The notes: generated from the letters alone by a model not told the origin. DNA of 42,216 nt from Butyrivibrio sp. INlla21 (GCF_900116875.1 NZ_FPCC01000026.1:1-42216), one strand, 5' to 3'; shown: positions 9,674-17,151, numbered from the stretch's first letter. Translations and numbers: made by a program.

Positions 9674-10078
9674 TCAGCCTGCGAGCTCGCTCAGCGTCTT
9701 GTAAAACTCCGGATACTCTTTCTGCACCCTGATGGGTTTTCCTTCTTTAGTTAAAAAAGCGTGTGAAGAAGTCGCAGTGCAAACAACGGCGCCGTCTTCG
9801 TTTTTCATCTCATACGAAAGAAAAAGCTTCACACCCTTAAATTCTTTTACCGAAACCTTTATGCTAACTTTATCTGCAAACGTCGTAGTCTTCTTGTAAT
9901 CGCAGTTTACATTGATAACAGGCGATATTATTCCCATCTCTTCGAGCCTTGCATAATCCCAGCCGATCTGAGATAAGAAATCAACTCTCGCTTCCTCCAT
10001 CCATCTGATGTAATTGGAGTGATGCGTGATCCCCATCCTGTCTGTTTCGTAATATTGCACGGTATGTATGTAGTCCAT
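9674..10078 (-). CDS. Acyl-CoA thioesterase, hotdog fold (YbgC/4HBT type)
   Basis: 134 residues, the length of a single hotdog domain. It begins with the family pattern YYETDRMGITHHSNYIRWMEE, which holds the catalytic Asp near residue 13 and the helix-starting HxNY. These enzymes hydrolyse acyl-CoA or acyl-ACP thioesters in the cytoplasm. The ribosome site AGAGGA precedes the ATG. It lies 56 bp after the rhodanese-TtcA gene and may share its transcript. Confidence 0.85.
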   Translation of the reverse strand: MDYIHTVQYYETDRMGITHHSNYIRWMEEARVDFLSQIGWDYARLEEMGIISPVINVNCDYKKTTTFADKVSIKVSVKEFKGVKLFLSYEMKNEDGAVVCTATSSHAFLTKEGKPIRVQKEYPEFYKTLSELAG

Positions 10079-10134
10079 GTCAGTCCTCTTTCCTTATTAT
10101 TTGAACGAATGTCCCGTTCCATCAAATTTCATCA

Positions 10135-11277
10135 TCAATATTCATCCAAGAAATTGTGTCTCACACCATCCTTTTTATACTCGATAATGGTGTTGAGCTG
10201 CACATTCTCTACGCTTCTGAAGATATTGGACTCGACGAACGGGTTATCTTTTTTGAGCTTTTCTATAAGCTTCTTGGTCTCAAGCCTCTTGGACGATGTT
10301 GTTCCGTCCGTATGACAAGTCGTGCAAGTCTCCGTGAAGTGGCACGCGCACTGCAGGAAATGAAGCTCATTGTAGTCTCTCCAAGCGCAGATATCGCTCT
10401 CTCGTATGAAATACATGGGTCTTATAAGCTCCATACCCTCAAAGTTGGTGCTGTGAAGCTTTGGCATCATAGTCTGAATCTGACCGCCCTGGAGCATTCC
10501 CATGAGAATAGTCTCGATAACATCATCGTAATGGTGACCGAGCGCGATCTTGTTGCAACCGAGCTCTTTGGCCTTACTGTACAAAAATCCTCTGCGCATT
10601 CTGGCGCAGATATAGCACGGACTCTTTTCTATATTATCTACCGAATCAAAGATATCACTCTCAAAAATTGTGATTGGTATGCCGAGCGCCTTGGCATTAC
10701 TCTCGATAAGCGCCCTGTTTTCTTTGTTGTATCCCGGGTCCATTACAAGGAAAGTTACTTCAAACGGAATCTGTCTGTGCTTTTGTATCTCCTGAAAAAG
10801 CTTAGCCATCAGCATGGAATCTTTTCCGCCCGAAATACAAACTGCAATTTTGTCTCCCGGATTTATGAGCTTATAAATCTTGCACGCCTTGGCAAATCTT
10901 GAAAAGAGCTGCTTATGATACTTCTTTCTAATGCTCTCCTCAGCCTTTTGCTGCTTCTCACCCTTTTCAAAATGCTCAAGCTCATCCTGAAGATAAGCCA
11001 TATATCCGCCCTCAAGGCCATAGTATTCGCGTCCCTCAAGCGCAGGGAGTTCCTCTGCCTCCTTGGTTTTCTGTCCAATCTGACAGTATAGAATAAGCTT
11101 TTTGTCCTGCGGAATCTTCTTGATCGCCGCATTTTCTTTCTTCTCAAGCTTATCCATATCAATGCGGATCGCGCCCGGAAGCATGCCGTACGCAGCAAGT
11201 GCCTCGTCGCGCACATCTATTAACTTATACGAATCCTCCGGAAGTTTACGGAGCTTTTTTATCGATATTTCTTTCAT
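10135..11277 (-). CDS. Rhodanese domain fused to TtcA-like PP-loop tRNA thiolase
   Basis: 380 residues in two parts. Residues 1-105 form a rhodanese domain with candidate persulfide Cys65 in LYCQIGQKT. Residues 115-380 form a TtcA/TilS-type adenylating enzyme with PP-loop SGGKDS (149-154), and C221-x-x-C224 in the TtcA-like string SPCYICARMRRG. A second Cys group (C310, C312, C318, C321) may complete an iron-sulfur site. TtcA installs 2-thiocytidine in tRNA; the fused rhodanese could hand over sulfur directly. The exact tRNA position is inferred. The ribosome site is weak (GGGATTATTGGG region). Confidence 0.85.
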   Translation of the reverse strand: MKEISIKKLRKLPEDSYKLIDVRDEALAAYGMLPGAIRIDMDKLEKKENAAIKKIPQDKKLILYCQIGQKTKEAEELPALEGREYYGLEGGYMAYLQDELEHFEKGEKQQKAEESIRKKYHKQLFSRFAKACKIYKLINPGDKIAVCISGGKDSMLMAKLFQEIQKHRQIPFEVTFLVMDPGYNKENRALIESNAKALGIPITIFESDIFDSVDNIEKSPCYICARMRRGFLYSKAKELGCNKIALGHHYDDVIETILMGMLQGGQIQTMMPKLHSTNFEGMELIRPMYFIRESDICAWRDYNELHFLQCACHFTETCTTCHTDGTTSSKRLETKKLIEKLKKDNPFVESNIFRSVENVQLNTIIEYKKDGVRHNFLDEY

Positions 11278-11359
11278 TACCCAATAATCCCATCTATTTT
11301 ATATGACTTATTGTCATACGCCATAATATACTATTTTCAGTGGCACTGCCAGCTGATTT

Positions 11360-11647
11360 TTATAGGTCGGACAGTCTCATCATAAATATAGAATATTCAT
11401 CATTCTGGAAATCGAGATCAGGTGAATTCTCACCGCCACCGTTGGTGCTGCGCTTGATCTCCGCATAGAACTCCTCGCCCTGGTTGACGATATCCATAAC
11501 AGAGAGCTCAACGCCGGCACTGCCCGCAACCTTGCAGAAAGCCGCAAGCGGATCAGCTTCGCCTCTTGTATTCAAAAGACTCTGCTTAAGAGCCGCATCC
11601 CCTTTTGCCTTATTTAATAAAACTTCAAGTTTATCTGCCGTATTCAT
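11360..11647 (-). CDS. Nif11-like small protein, possible RiPP precursor
   Basis: 95 residues from the ATG at 11647, chosen because GGTGGGAG lies 5-10 nt upstream; a GTG at 11659 is less likely. Residues 1-60 follow the Nif11 leader layout: a helical stretch LEVLLNKAKGDAALKQSLL, then DPLAAFCKVAGSAGVELS. This is followed by a Gly-rich NGGGENSP segment that resembles a double-Gly leader end, and a 22-residue acidic/aromatic tail. The tail has no Cys and few Ser/Thr. No modification enzyme adjoins it. It could be a precursor acted on elsewhere, or a non-RiPP Nif11-domain protein. Confidence 0.6.
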   Translation of the reverse strand: MNTADKLEVLLNKAKGDAALKQSLLNTRGEADPLAAFCKVAGSAGVELSVMDIVNQGEEFYAEIKRSTNGGGENSPDLDFQNDEYSIFMMRLSDL

Positions 11648-11696
11648 GATATCTCCCACCTTTCTTTCTCAGGTTTGAAACTAATAGAATTATAAC

Positions 11697-11730
11697 AAAA
11701 AAAGCTCGACCATTTCAAAAATGACCGAGC
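11697..11730 (-). terminator. Rho-independent terminator of the amino acid ABC operon
   Basis: On the minus strand GCTCGGTCATTT pairs with AAATGGTCGAGC (12 bp, two G-U pairs) around a short loop and is followed by seven T. It lies just after the ATPase gene of the amino acid transporter. Confidence 0.85.
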
Positions 11731-11768
11731 CCCGTTGCCCTTTTTACAATTATATCACAGCAGATCCG

Positions 11769-12503
11769 TCAATATGAAAACGTCTGCAAAAACTGCTTAA
11801 GTCTGTCAGTCTTAGGATTGTCAAAAAACTCGTCGGGGGCACCCTCTTCAATAATCCTTCCGCCGTCGATAAAGATCATCCTGTCCGCAACCGCCCTTGC
11901 AAACTGCATCTCGTGAGTTACAATGATCATCGTCCTACCCTCTTTTGCAAGAGACAGCACAACATCCAAAACCTCACGAACCATCTCCGGATCAAGTGCC
12001 GCCGTGATCTCATCAAGAAGAAGTATCTCGGGGTGCATTATAAGTGCGCGCACGATAGCGACACGCTGTTTCTGTCCGCCGGATAACTGCCTCGGGAAAC
12101 TGTCTTTTTTAGGCAAAAGACCTACCTTATCAAGGAGCTCCAACGCCTCTTTTTCAACTTCCTTCTTATCACTCTTTTTTACCTTTAAAGGCGCAAGCAT
12201 AAGATTCTGAAGCACTGTAAGATGCGGAAAAAGATCGTAGCTTTGGAACACCATGCCCGCTTTTTCCCTGATCTTTCCGATGTTCTTGGAAGATGCGTCA
12301 ACAACCTGTCCGTCGAGTGTTATCTGCCCGTCCTGAATATCTTCAAGAGCGTTGAGGCACCTTAAAAACGTACTTTTTCCGCAGCCCGAAGGACCGACAA
12401 TAACGACAACTTCGCCCTTTTTAACCGAGAGGTTAAGGTTCTCGAAAACCGCCACATCGTCATATCTTTTGCTTATATTTTCAACCTTGAGTATCTCTTC
12501 CAT
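11769..12503 (-). CDS. Polar amino acid ABC transporter ATP-binding protein (GlnQ type)
   Basis: 244 residues. It shows Walker A GPSGCGKST, the Q-loop in MVFQSYDLFPH, signature LSGGQ, Walker B EILLLDE and H-loop IIVTHEM. This is the full PAAT-family ATPase pattern. The D-loop neighbourhood reads DEITAALDP instead of the usual DEPTSALDP, a conservative oddity. It energises uptake of the amino acid captured by the 13918-14847 lipoprotein. The start codon lies one base after the permease stop codon, so translation is coupled. It is the last gene before the terminator. Confidence 0.93.
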   Translation of the reverse strand: MEEILKVENISKRYDDVAVFENLNLSVKKGEVVVIVGPSGCGKSTFLRCLNALEDIQDGQITLDGQVVDASSKNIGKIREKAGMVFQSYDLFPHLTVLQNLMLAPLKVKKSDKKEVEKEALELLDKVGLLPKKDSFPRQLSGGQKQRVAIVRALIMHPEILLLDEITAALDPEMVREVLDVVLSLAKEGRTMIIVTHEMQFARAVADRMIFIDGGRIIEEGAPDEFFDNPKTDRLKQFLQTFSY

Positions 12504-12504
12504 C

Positions 12505-13173
12505 TCAGTTCTCCCATTTCTTCTCTAAATATCCGGCAAACATACTGATCGGCCAGCACGCCGCAAAGTACAGTAAAAAGATAATAAGGAACACGCCAAA
12601 TGCTGCATTCGGCGATGCTTTCCTGTTCGCCTCGATTATCTGCTGTCCAACCTTCAAAACCTCAACGATTCCGATCATCATCACAAGGCTTGTCGTCTTG
12701 ATCATACGCGTTATCAGATTGATTGACAGCGGAATCATGCGCCTTACTATCTGAGGTACGATAACATACCTGTACGTCTGAAATTTGCTAAGTCCAAGCG
12801 ACATGCTGCTCTCGTACTGGATAACAGGGATGCTTATAAGCGAGCCTCGTACAAGGTCCGCCATCTCCGCAGTTCCCCAGAATGAAAAGACAATTACAGC
12901 CGCTGTTTCGGCAGATAAGTTGATCCCAAGCGCCTTCGTAGTTCCAAAGTACACTATAAAAAGAAGCACCATCTGCGGCATGATCCTTACGATCTCAAGA
13001 TACACCCTCGAAACCGCCGTGATCACAGGGTTCTTAAGCGCCATCAATATTCCAAGCACGATTCCGAGTACAATGCTGATCGCTACGGAAATAAGACTTA
13101 TACGCAGCGACACCGCAAGGCCTCCCAGGAGGCGCGCCATATTGGTTCCCTTTAATAAAACTTCAAATCCCAT
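12505..13173 (-). CDS. Polar amino acid ABC transporter permease (second)
   Basis: 222 residues starting MGFEVLLKGTNMARLL. The start at 13173 fits the 4-nt gap from the previous stop and a GGGAG site; a longer frame to 13227 overlaps the preceding gene. It has about five membrane helices and the HisMQ-type EAA loop region (SMSLGLSKFQTYRYVIVPQ). It pairs with the other permease to form the membrane channel of a PAAT-family uptake system. No regulator binding element is visible inside the operon. Confidence 0.9.
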   Translation of the reverse strand: MGFEVLLKGTNMARLLGGLAVSLRISLISVAISIVLGIVLGILMALKNPVITAVSRVYLEIVRIMPQMVLLFIVYFGTTKALGINLSAETAAVIVFSFWGTAEMADLVRGSLISIPVIQYESSMSLGLSKFQTYRYVIVPQIVRRMIPLSINLITRMIKTTSLVMMIGIVEVLKVGQQIIEANRKASPNAAFGVFLIIFLLYFAACWPISMFAGYLEKKWEN

Positions 13174-13177
13174 ACGC

Positions 13178-13837
13178 TCACACTCCCAACGTCCTAAATC
13201 TTGCTTTTTTCTCGACAATGCTTCCAATGATCGAAACCGGAAGCAGCATAATTATGTAAAAGATAACGAGAAGGAACAGCGCCTCTGTCGTATCATAGTA
13301 AAGTCCGATCAGATCTTTCGCAGTAAACATCAGATCCATAAGACTTATCGCGGAAAAGACACTTGTCTCTTTTAACAAAAAAATGATGTTAGCCATTATT
13401 CCCGGAACACTCTGTGAAAGCGCCTGCGGCAATATAACCGAGAAAAAGAGCTGTCTCTTTGACAGACCAAGTGCAAGCGCACTCTCTGTCTGAGATTTCG
13501 GAATGCTCTCAAGTCCGCTCCTAAAAACCTCTGCCATATAACTTCCGCCCAGAAGTCCAAGTCCCACAAATCCGCATGTCTCCGCCGATATCGAAAGGCC
13601 TATCTTCGGAAGACCGAAGTAGATAAAAAAGAGCTGTACAAGAAGCGGTGTATTTCTGAAAAGCTCAACATATACGCGTGATAACGGCGCAAGAAGAGGC
13701 ACCTTAAAGTGCACTACAAAAGCGACAAAAAGACCTATCGCAAGTGCGAGCGCTATGCCAAGCCAGCCAATCTTAACAGTCAGCCAAAACGCTTCTATAT
13801 ATAGTGGGATGTATGATGATATAACTTCCGGGTTCAT
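13178..13837 (-). CDS. Polar amino acid ABC transporter permease (first)
   Basis: 219 residues with about five membrane helices. The EAA-type cytoplasmic loop reads SALALGLSKRQLFFSVILPQ, and the string ELFRNTPLLVQLFFIYFGLP is typical of GlnP/HisM permeases. Ribosome site AAGGAAAC precedes the ATG. It follows the binding-protein gene after an 80-nt gap that contains a strong hairpin, which may lower permease expression relative to the binding protein. Confidence 0.92.
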   Translation of the reverse strand: MNPEVISSYIPLYIEAFWLTVKIGWLGIALALAIGLFVAFVVHFKVPLLAPLSRVYVELFRNTPLLVQLFFIYFGLPKIGLSISAETCGFVGLGLLGGSYMAEVFRSGLESIPKSQTESALALGLSKRQLFFSVILPQALSQSVPGIMANIIFLLKETSVFSAISLMDLMFTAKDLIGLYYDTTEALFLLVIFYIIMLLPVSIIGSIVEKKARFRTLGV

Positions 13838-13866
13838 GATGTTTCCTTTTTCCTTAAACCGAGTTT

Positions 13867-13888
13867 GGGAGAGTCCGCAGACTCTCCC
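13867..13888 (-). promoter_or_regulatory. Intra-operon hairpin between binding protein and permease genes
   Basis: GGGAGAGTC pairs perfectly with GACTCTCCC around a 4-nt loop. No T-run follows, so it is better read as an mRNA-stabilising or attenuating stem than as a full terminator. Such stems are common after binding-protein genes. Confidence 0.6.
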
Positions 13889-13917
13889 TCGCTCTCTATA
13901 TATGATAGGATGATATG

Positions 13918-14847
13918 TTACTCTGTCTTTCCGCCTTCAACTACAAGAGTTTCCTCGTAGTCTTTTCCGTAAGTATCGATAAGAGTTGCTTCGTAATCTG
14001 CGTGGAAGAACTTCTCCTCACCAAGGCTTTCAATCTCACCGTTGATCCAATCAAGAAGTGTACTGTTGCCCTTGGATACTGCGGGAGCAATTGTATCCTG
14101 GCTTCCGAGTGAAGGAATACCTACCTCATATCCGGGATTCTCGATAGCGTATGCGATAACCTCTGTGTTGTCATTTGCCCAAGCTACGCCTGTTCCGTTC
14201 TCGAAAGATGTCTTTGCTGTAGCATATGTGTCAAACTTCTGAAGCTTGATATTGGGATAGTTCTTTTCAAGATAAGTCTCAGCTGTTGTTCCTGAGATAA
14301 CGATCACCTGGTCGTCAGCCTTGATCTCGCTAAGGTCTTTGATCACGTTGTCCTCATGTGACACAACGCCGAGTGCCACGTTCATGTATGGAAGTGCGAA
14401 GTCAACCTTCTCTGCTCTCTCTTCCGTAACTGTAAAGTTTGCAAGAACGATATCAACCTTACCTGTTTCAAGATACTCAACTCTGCTTGCAGCCTCAGTT
14501 GAAACGAAGTTGATCTTTACTCCGAGGTCCTCACCGATCTTGTTGGCAAAGTATACATCGTATCCCTGATACTCACCGTTCTCATCAACATATCCGAAGG
14601 GGTTCTTATCTGAGAATACTCCGATGTTGATCTCGCCACTCTCCTTGATCTCATCAAGCGTTCTGTAAACCTTGCTTCCTGCATCAGTCTGTGCGTCAGT
14701 AGCATCTGCCTGAGCATTTTCACTCTGTGCTTCTGCTGCCTGCTCTCCGCCCTGTGCTGCTGCCTGTCCGCATCCTGTAAGTGCTGCGGCTCCAAGTACA
14801 AGTGTAAGTGTTGTTGCAAATAATCTGGTCAAAAGATTCTTTTTCAT
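13918..14847 (-). CDS. Amino acid-binding lipoprotein of ABC transporter
   Basis: 309 residues from the ATG at 14847 (AGGAG about 10 nt upstream; the ATG at 14865 lacks a site). It has a lipoprotein signal ending LTGC, then a Gln/Ala-rich linker and the SBP_bac_3 fold. Typical strings are GYDVYFANKIGEDLG and NFTVTEERAEKVDFALPYM. It captures a polar amino acid outside the membrane for the two permeases. The general look is close to cysteine/cystine or glutamine binders; the ligand is not decided. It is the first gene of the four-gene operon, with its own promoter upstream. Confidence 0.92.
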   Translation of the reverse strand: MKKNLLTRLFATTLTLVLGAAALTGCGQAAAQGGEQAAEAQSENAQADATDAQTDAGSKVYRTLDEIKESGEINIGVFSDKNPFGYVDENGEYQGYDVYFANKIGEDLGVKINFVSTEAASRVEYLETGKVDIVLANFTVTEERAEKVDFALPYMNVALGVVSHEDNVIKDLSEIKADDQVIVISGTTAETYLEKNYPNIKLQKFDTYATAKTSFENGTGVAWANDNTEVIAYAIENPGYEVGIPSLGSQDTIAPAVSKGNSTLLDWINGEIESLGEEKFFHADYEATLIDTYGKDYEETLVVEGGKTE

Positions 14848-14925
14848 AATATTTGTTCTCCTCATCTATATTCATTTTCCAACTGTCAGATTTTTTAACG
14901 GGTCCGTTTCGTAATCGATGAACAA

Positions 14926-14959
14926 ATATTACTTCGATTCACCTACTAAGTCAATAGGT
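14926..14959 (-). promoter_or_regulatory. Sigma-70-type promoter with ACCTA/TAGGT inverted repeat
   Basis: On the minus strand -35 TTGACT and -10 TAATAT are 17 bp apart, about 80 nt before the binding-protein start. The -35 sits inside the inverted repeat ACCTA-9 bp-TAGGT (14941-14959). A repressor on this palindrome would block polymerase. The sequence resembles sites I associate with Rrf2-type regulators, but this is a guess. Confidence 0.65.
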
Positions 14960-15015
14960 TTTATGATAGCTAATCTTTATTGCTCTTGATAGATGTAGGT
15001 TATTGCAAACTACAA

Positions 15016-15057
15016 ACAAAAAAGAAGCGACCTTAGTAACTAAAGTCACCCCTTCTT
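15016..15057 (-). terminator. Terminator of the lanthipeptide precursor operon
   Basis: On the minus strand the arms AAGAAGG...GACTTTAG and CTAAGGTCGCTTCTT form a stem with bulges, followed by TTTTTTG. It lies downstream of the 15115-15492 gene, the last gene of the operon. Confidence 0.75.
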
Positions 15058-15114
15058 TGCTTTATTATAATAATGTCTAAACCTGATTTTCTTTCTTAAT
15101 TGCTTCTCAAAACT

Positions 15115-15492
15115 CTACATCTGATAATATACATCCATGATGAAGAAGTCGCTGTCAGCATTTCCTTCTTTTAACTTGCTGTATACCTTGGCATCATCAT
15201 GGTCCATACATTTTAAATCGATTTCTTCAAGTAGCTTATCGTACTCGTCCAAACTACCTTCAAAGCGGATTCTTGCTGCCGGATCGATCACCAGATGATA
15301 AGGCGCAACATGCTCTGCCTCATCTTTTTTGAAAGCCTCCGGCGAATAATAAAGCTGATACTTCTCATTCTCGCGCTCCAAGATCGCGCCGTTTTTTATC
15401 TTCTTTAGCTTTCTCCTGAGTTCAGCTTTTTCTACAGTAACCTTATCTGTGCGATCTTCTCTGAACTCTGTATACAGTTCAGCTTTAATCAT
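15115..15492 (-). CDS. Hypothetical protein ending the precursor operon (125 aa)
   Basis: 125 residues, charged and soluble, without signal peptide or membrane helix. The start follows GAGGAA. It lies 28 nt after the last precursor gene and just before the operon terminator, so it is transcribed with the precursors. Beta-strand-like segments (GAILERENEKYQLYY, PYHLVIDPAARIRFEG) alternate with helices. I do not recognise a family. A role in immunity, precursor handling or chaperoning is possible only by location. Confidence 0.75.
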   Translation of the reverse strand: MIKAELYTEFREDRTDKVTVEKAELRRKLKKIKNGAILERENEKYQLYYSPEAFKKDEAEHVAPYHLVIDPAARIRFEGSLDEYDKLLEEIDLKCMDHDDAKVYSKLKEGNADSDFFIMDVYYQM

Positions 15493-15520
15493 AATATTTC
15501 CTCAATTTCTTTAATAATTA

Positions 15521-15697
15521 TTACTTAGCGCATGAGACAACCGGTATGCTTACTATAGGACCAACCAACGTCAAGTTGCTGATCGTAACAATAGTCTCCG
15601 CGTTTACATCGCCGCCGCCCTGAGTATTCTGCATATCTTCTGTATTAAGATCTTCAAAAGATGCACCTACTACCTGATCTAATTTCTTCTTACTCAT
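15521..15697 (-). CDS. Class II lanthipeptide precursor 8
   Basis: 58 residues from the ATG at 15697 (AAGGAG 7 nt upstream). The leader reads VGASFEDLNTEDMQNTQGG then GDVNAE, matching the cytolysin leader plan FEELSxEEM...QGSGDVQAE. Expected cuts are after QGG by LanT and after NAE by the subtilase. The 24-residue core has six Ser/Thr and one Cys, in VVSCAK near the C-terminus. It is the only one of the eight with GG rather than GA or GS at the first site. Confidence 0.9.
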   Translation of the reverse strand: MSKKKLDQVVGASFEDLNTEDMQNTQGGGDVNAETIVTISNLTLVGPIVSIPVVSCAK

Positions 15698-15723
15698 TGA
15701 TCTTCTCCTTTTCAATCAGTTTG

Positions 15724-15906
15724 TCATTTAGAGATTAAACTCAACGCTAATGTTGGATTTACAACTGCTGAAGGTGAGCAGATAGGCATAATTACAGGAG
15801 TAGTCTCCGCATCTACATCCCCGGCACCCTGAGTGTTCTGCATATCTTCTGTATTAAGATCTTCAAAAGATGTGCCTACAATCTGATCTAATTTCTTTTT
15901 TCCCAT
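15724..15906 (-). CDS. Class II lanthipeptide precursor 7
   Basis: 60 residues from the ATG at 15906 (AGGAG upstream). The leader carries GTSFEDLNTEDMQNTQGA then GDVDAE. The core begins TTP and is 26 residues long with seven Ser/Thr. Its one Cys is at core position 9 (PICSPS) rather than the C-terminus. The tail VVNPTLALSLISK is similar to that of precursor 6, which suggests the two are recent duplicates. Confidence 0.9.
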   Translation of the reverse strand: MGKKKLDQIVGTSFEDLNTEDMQNTQGAGDVDAETTPVIMPICSPSAVVNPTLALSLISK

Positions 15907-15930
15907 CTTTTTTCTCCTACTATTCACTTA

Positions 15931-16116
15931 TTATTTGTTTAGAAGACTAACGCTCACTAATGAAGGGTTTGCTACTATCACTGAAGGTGTCAGTGTAAAG
16001 CAGTTTGATACAACCTCCGGGTTTACATCTCCCGCACCCTGTGTCTGCTGCATATCCTCTGCGCCCAGCTCTTCAAAAGAGTTACCGACAACCTTATTAA
16101 TTTCTTTCTCTCCCAT
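15931..16116 (-). CDS. Class II lanthipeptide precursor 6
   Basis: 61 residues, start at 16116 behind AAGGAG. The leader is FEELGAEDMQQTQGA followed by GDVNPE, the only one with Pro at the penultimate site. The core starts VVSNC, so its single Cys is at core position 5, with seven Ser/Thr, most of them after it. The tail contains VANPSLVSVSLLNK, close to precursor 7. With Cys upstream of most Ser/Thr, a usual C-terminal ring cannot form. Confidence 0.9.
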   Translation of the reverse strand: MGEKEINKVVGNSFEELGAEDMQQTQGAGDVNPEVVSNCFTLTPSVIVANPSLVSVSLLNK

Positions 16117-16134
16117 AATTCGGTCTCCTTTTCA

Positions 16135-16311
16135 TCAAACACACTTCTTAAGTGAAATAGCTCCACTAATTACAGAAGCAATTGCTCCGGTAATAGCCAA
16201 AGATACTGTCTCAGCCTCTGTGTCTCCGGCACCCTGAGTATTCTGCATATCCTCTGTGTTAAGATCCTCATATGCTGCGCCAACAATTTTCTCTAAATCT
16301 TTCTTTCCCAT
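16135..16311 (-). CDS. Class II lanthipeptide precursor 5
   Basis: 58 residues, start at 16311 behind AAGGAG. Leader strings are GAAYEDLNTEDMQNTQGA then GDTEAE, where Thr replaces the usual Val of GDV. The 24-residue core has six Ser/Thr and one Cys and ends SLKKCV. The Ser-x-x-x-Cys spacing is the same as in the C-terminal ring of the cytolysin peptides, which end SLKHC and SAKFC. Confidence 0.9.
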   Translation of the reverse strand: MGKKDLEKIVGAAYEDLNTEDMQNTQGAGDTEAETVSLAITGAIASVISGAISLKKCV

Positions 16312-16359
16312 ATTATTTATCTCCTTCTCTACTATTCTCTACACTATAGTTTTCGCCTA

Positions 16360-16683
16360 TCATGCCTTTGCAATCTTTGTATAATAATAGCCTGCAAAGA
16401 GCTCGACTAAACATTGAATACCGAGCAAAATAAATATACAAGTACCTATTCTATTCAACGAGAATCCTGAACCGTCTTTAAAAAGAAATGTTGACAATCC
16501 TTCTCCGATAATAAGCCACAACCATAAAGTCCATGTCGAAGCTGCCTGCGCCTTCGTGATTGCATTCAGAGCTTTTTCATCTCCTTTATGTTTAGTTGTA
16601 TAAATTGCTCTCCATAAAACCACACCCACAAGTGCTATAGCTGAAATAATAACTAAAACTAAAAGTACTTTTTGATCTTGCAT
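16360..16683 (-). CDS. Three-helix membrane protein inside the precursor array (possible immunity)
   Basis: 107 residues with three hydrophobic helices (about 5-25, 51-70 and 79-101). It is encoded between precursors 4 and 5 behind a good AAGGAGG site. It has no catalytic motif and no signal-peptide cleavage site. Small multi-helix proteins next to lanthipeptide genes are often self-immunity proteins, and no LanFEG immunity transporter or CylI-like metalloprotease is present in this window. Immunity is therefore a location-based inference. It could also be a plain DUF membrane protein. Confidence 0.75.
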   Translation of the reverse strand: MQDQKVLLVLVIISAIALVGVVLWRAIYTTKHKGDEKALNAITKAQAASTWTLWLWLIIGEGLSTFLFKDGSGFSLNRIGTCIFILLGIQCLVELFAGYYYTKIAKA

Positions 16684-16710
16684 TTTTAATCCTCCTTTTT
16701 AAAAGATGCC

Positions 16711-16735
16711 TGGGAGTGAACTTTTGTCACTCCCA
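16711..16735 (-). promoter_or_regulatory. Hairpin between precursor 4 and the membrane protein gene
   Basis: GGGAGTGA pairs with TCACTCCC (8 bp, 7-nt loop). On the minus strand no T-run follows directly, so it is likely an attenuator or mRNA stabiliser that would separate expression of precursors 1-4 from what follows. Confidence 0.55.
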
Positions 16736-16758
16736 AAGCTATTTCTTTTATTCAATTT

Positions 16759-16929
16759 TTAGCATTTCTTGGAAGAATAAATCGCGCTTGCTGCAGTAGC
16801 AATCACAACAGATAGCGGTACTGTAGTCTCAGCTTCTACATCACCGGCTCCCTGAACCTGCTGCATATCATCTACATCAAGTTCTTCGAAAGCTGCGCCC
16901 ACAATCTTATCTAAATCTTTCTTTCCCAT
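16759..16929 (-). CDS. Class II lanthipeptide precursor 4
   Basis: 56 residues, start at 16929 behind AAGGAG. The leader is GAAFEELDVDDMQQVQGA then GDVEAE. The core is 22 residues, begins TTVPLS and ends YSSKKC, with seven Ser/Thr and one Cys. The C-terminal Ser-x-x-x-Cys matches the cytolysin ring spacing. It is the shortest of the eight and most like the small cytolysin subunit in length. Confidence 0.92.
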   Translation of the reverse strand: MGKKDLDKIVGAAFEELDVDDMQQVQGAGDVEAETTVPLSVVIATAASAIYSSKKC

Positions 16930-16956
16930 TTTGTTATCTCCTTTTATCCATATGGA

Positions 16957-17151
16957 TTAGCATTTCTTGGAAGAAACTATTGCTCCGGAAACCGCTGATG
17001 CGATTACAGAAACTCCCCATGCAGATACAGGTAATGCGGGTGTTGTCTCAGCATCTACATCGCCGGCGCCCTGTGTGTTCTCCATATCCTCAAGAGGCAT
17101 CTCCTCAAATGAACCACCTACTACTTCTTCGATCTTCTTCTCTTCTGACAT
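16957..17151 (-). CDS. Class II lanthipeptide precursor 3
   Basis: 64 residues from the ATG at 17151 (AAGGAG upstream; the longer frame to 17172 lacks a site). The leader is GGSFEEMPLEDMENTQGA then GDVDAE. The core begins TTPALPVSAWG and ends VSSKKC, with eight Ser/Thr and one Cys. The TTP start, internal AWGVS-like Trp-Gly and final SxxxC follow the large cytolysin subunit, but that subunit has three Cys and this has one. Confidence 0.92.
   Translation of the reverse strand: MSEEKKIEEVVGGSFEEMPLEDMENTQGAGDVDAETTPALPVSAWGVSVIASAVSGAIVSSKKC

Noticed and set aside
14848..15015. Riboswitch in the leader of the amino acid transporter operon
   Set aside because: Only about 80 nt lies between the promoter and the start codon, and no conserved riboswitch core or terminator was recognised.
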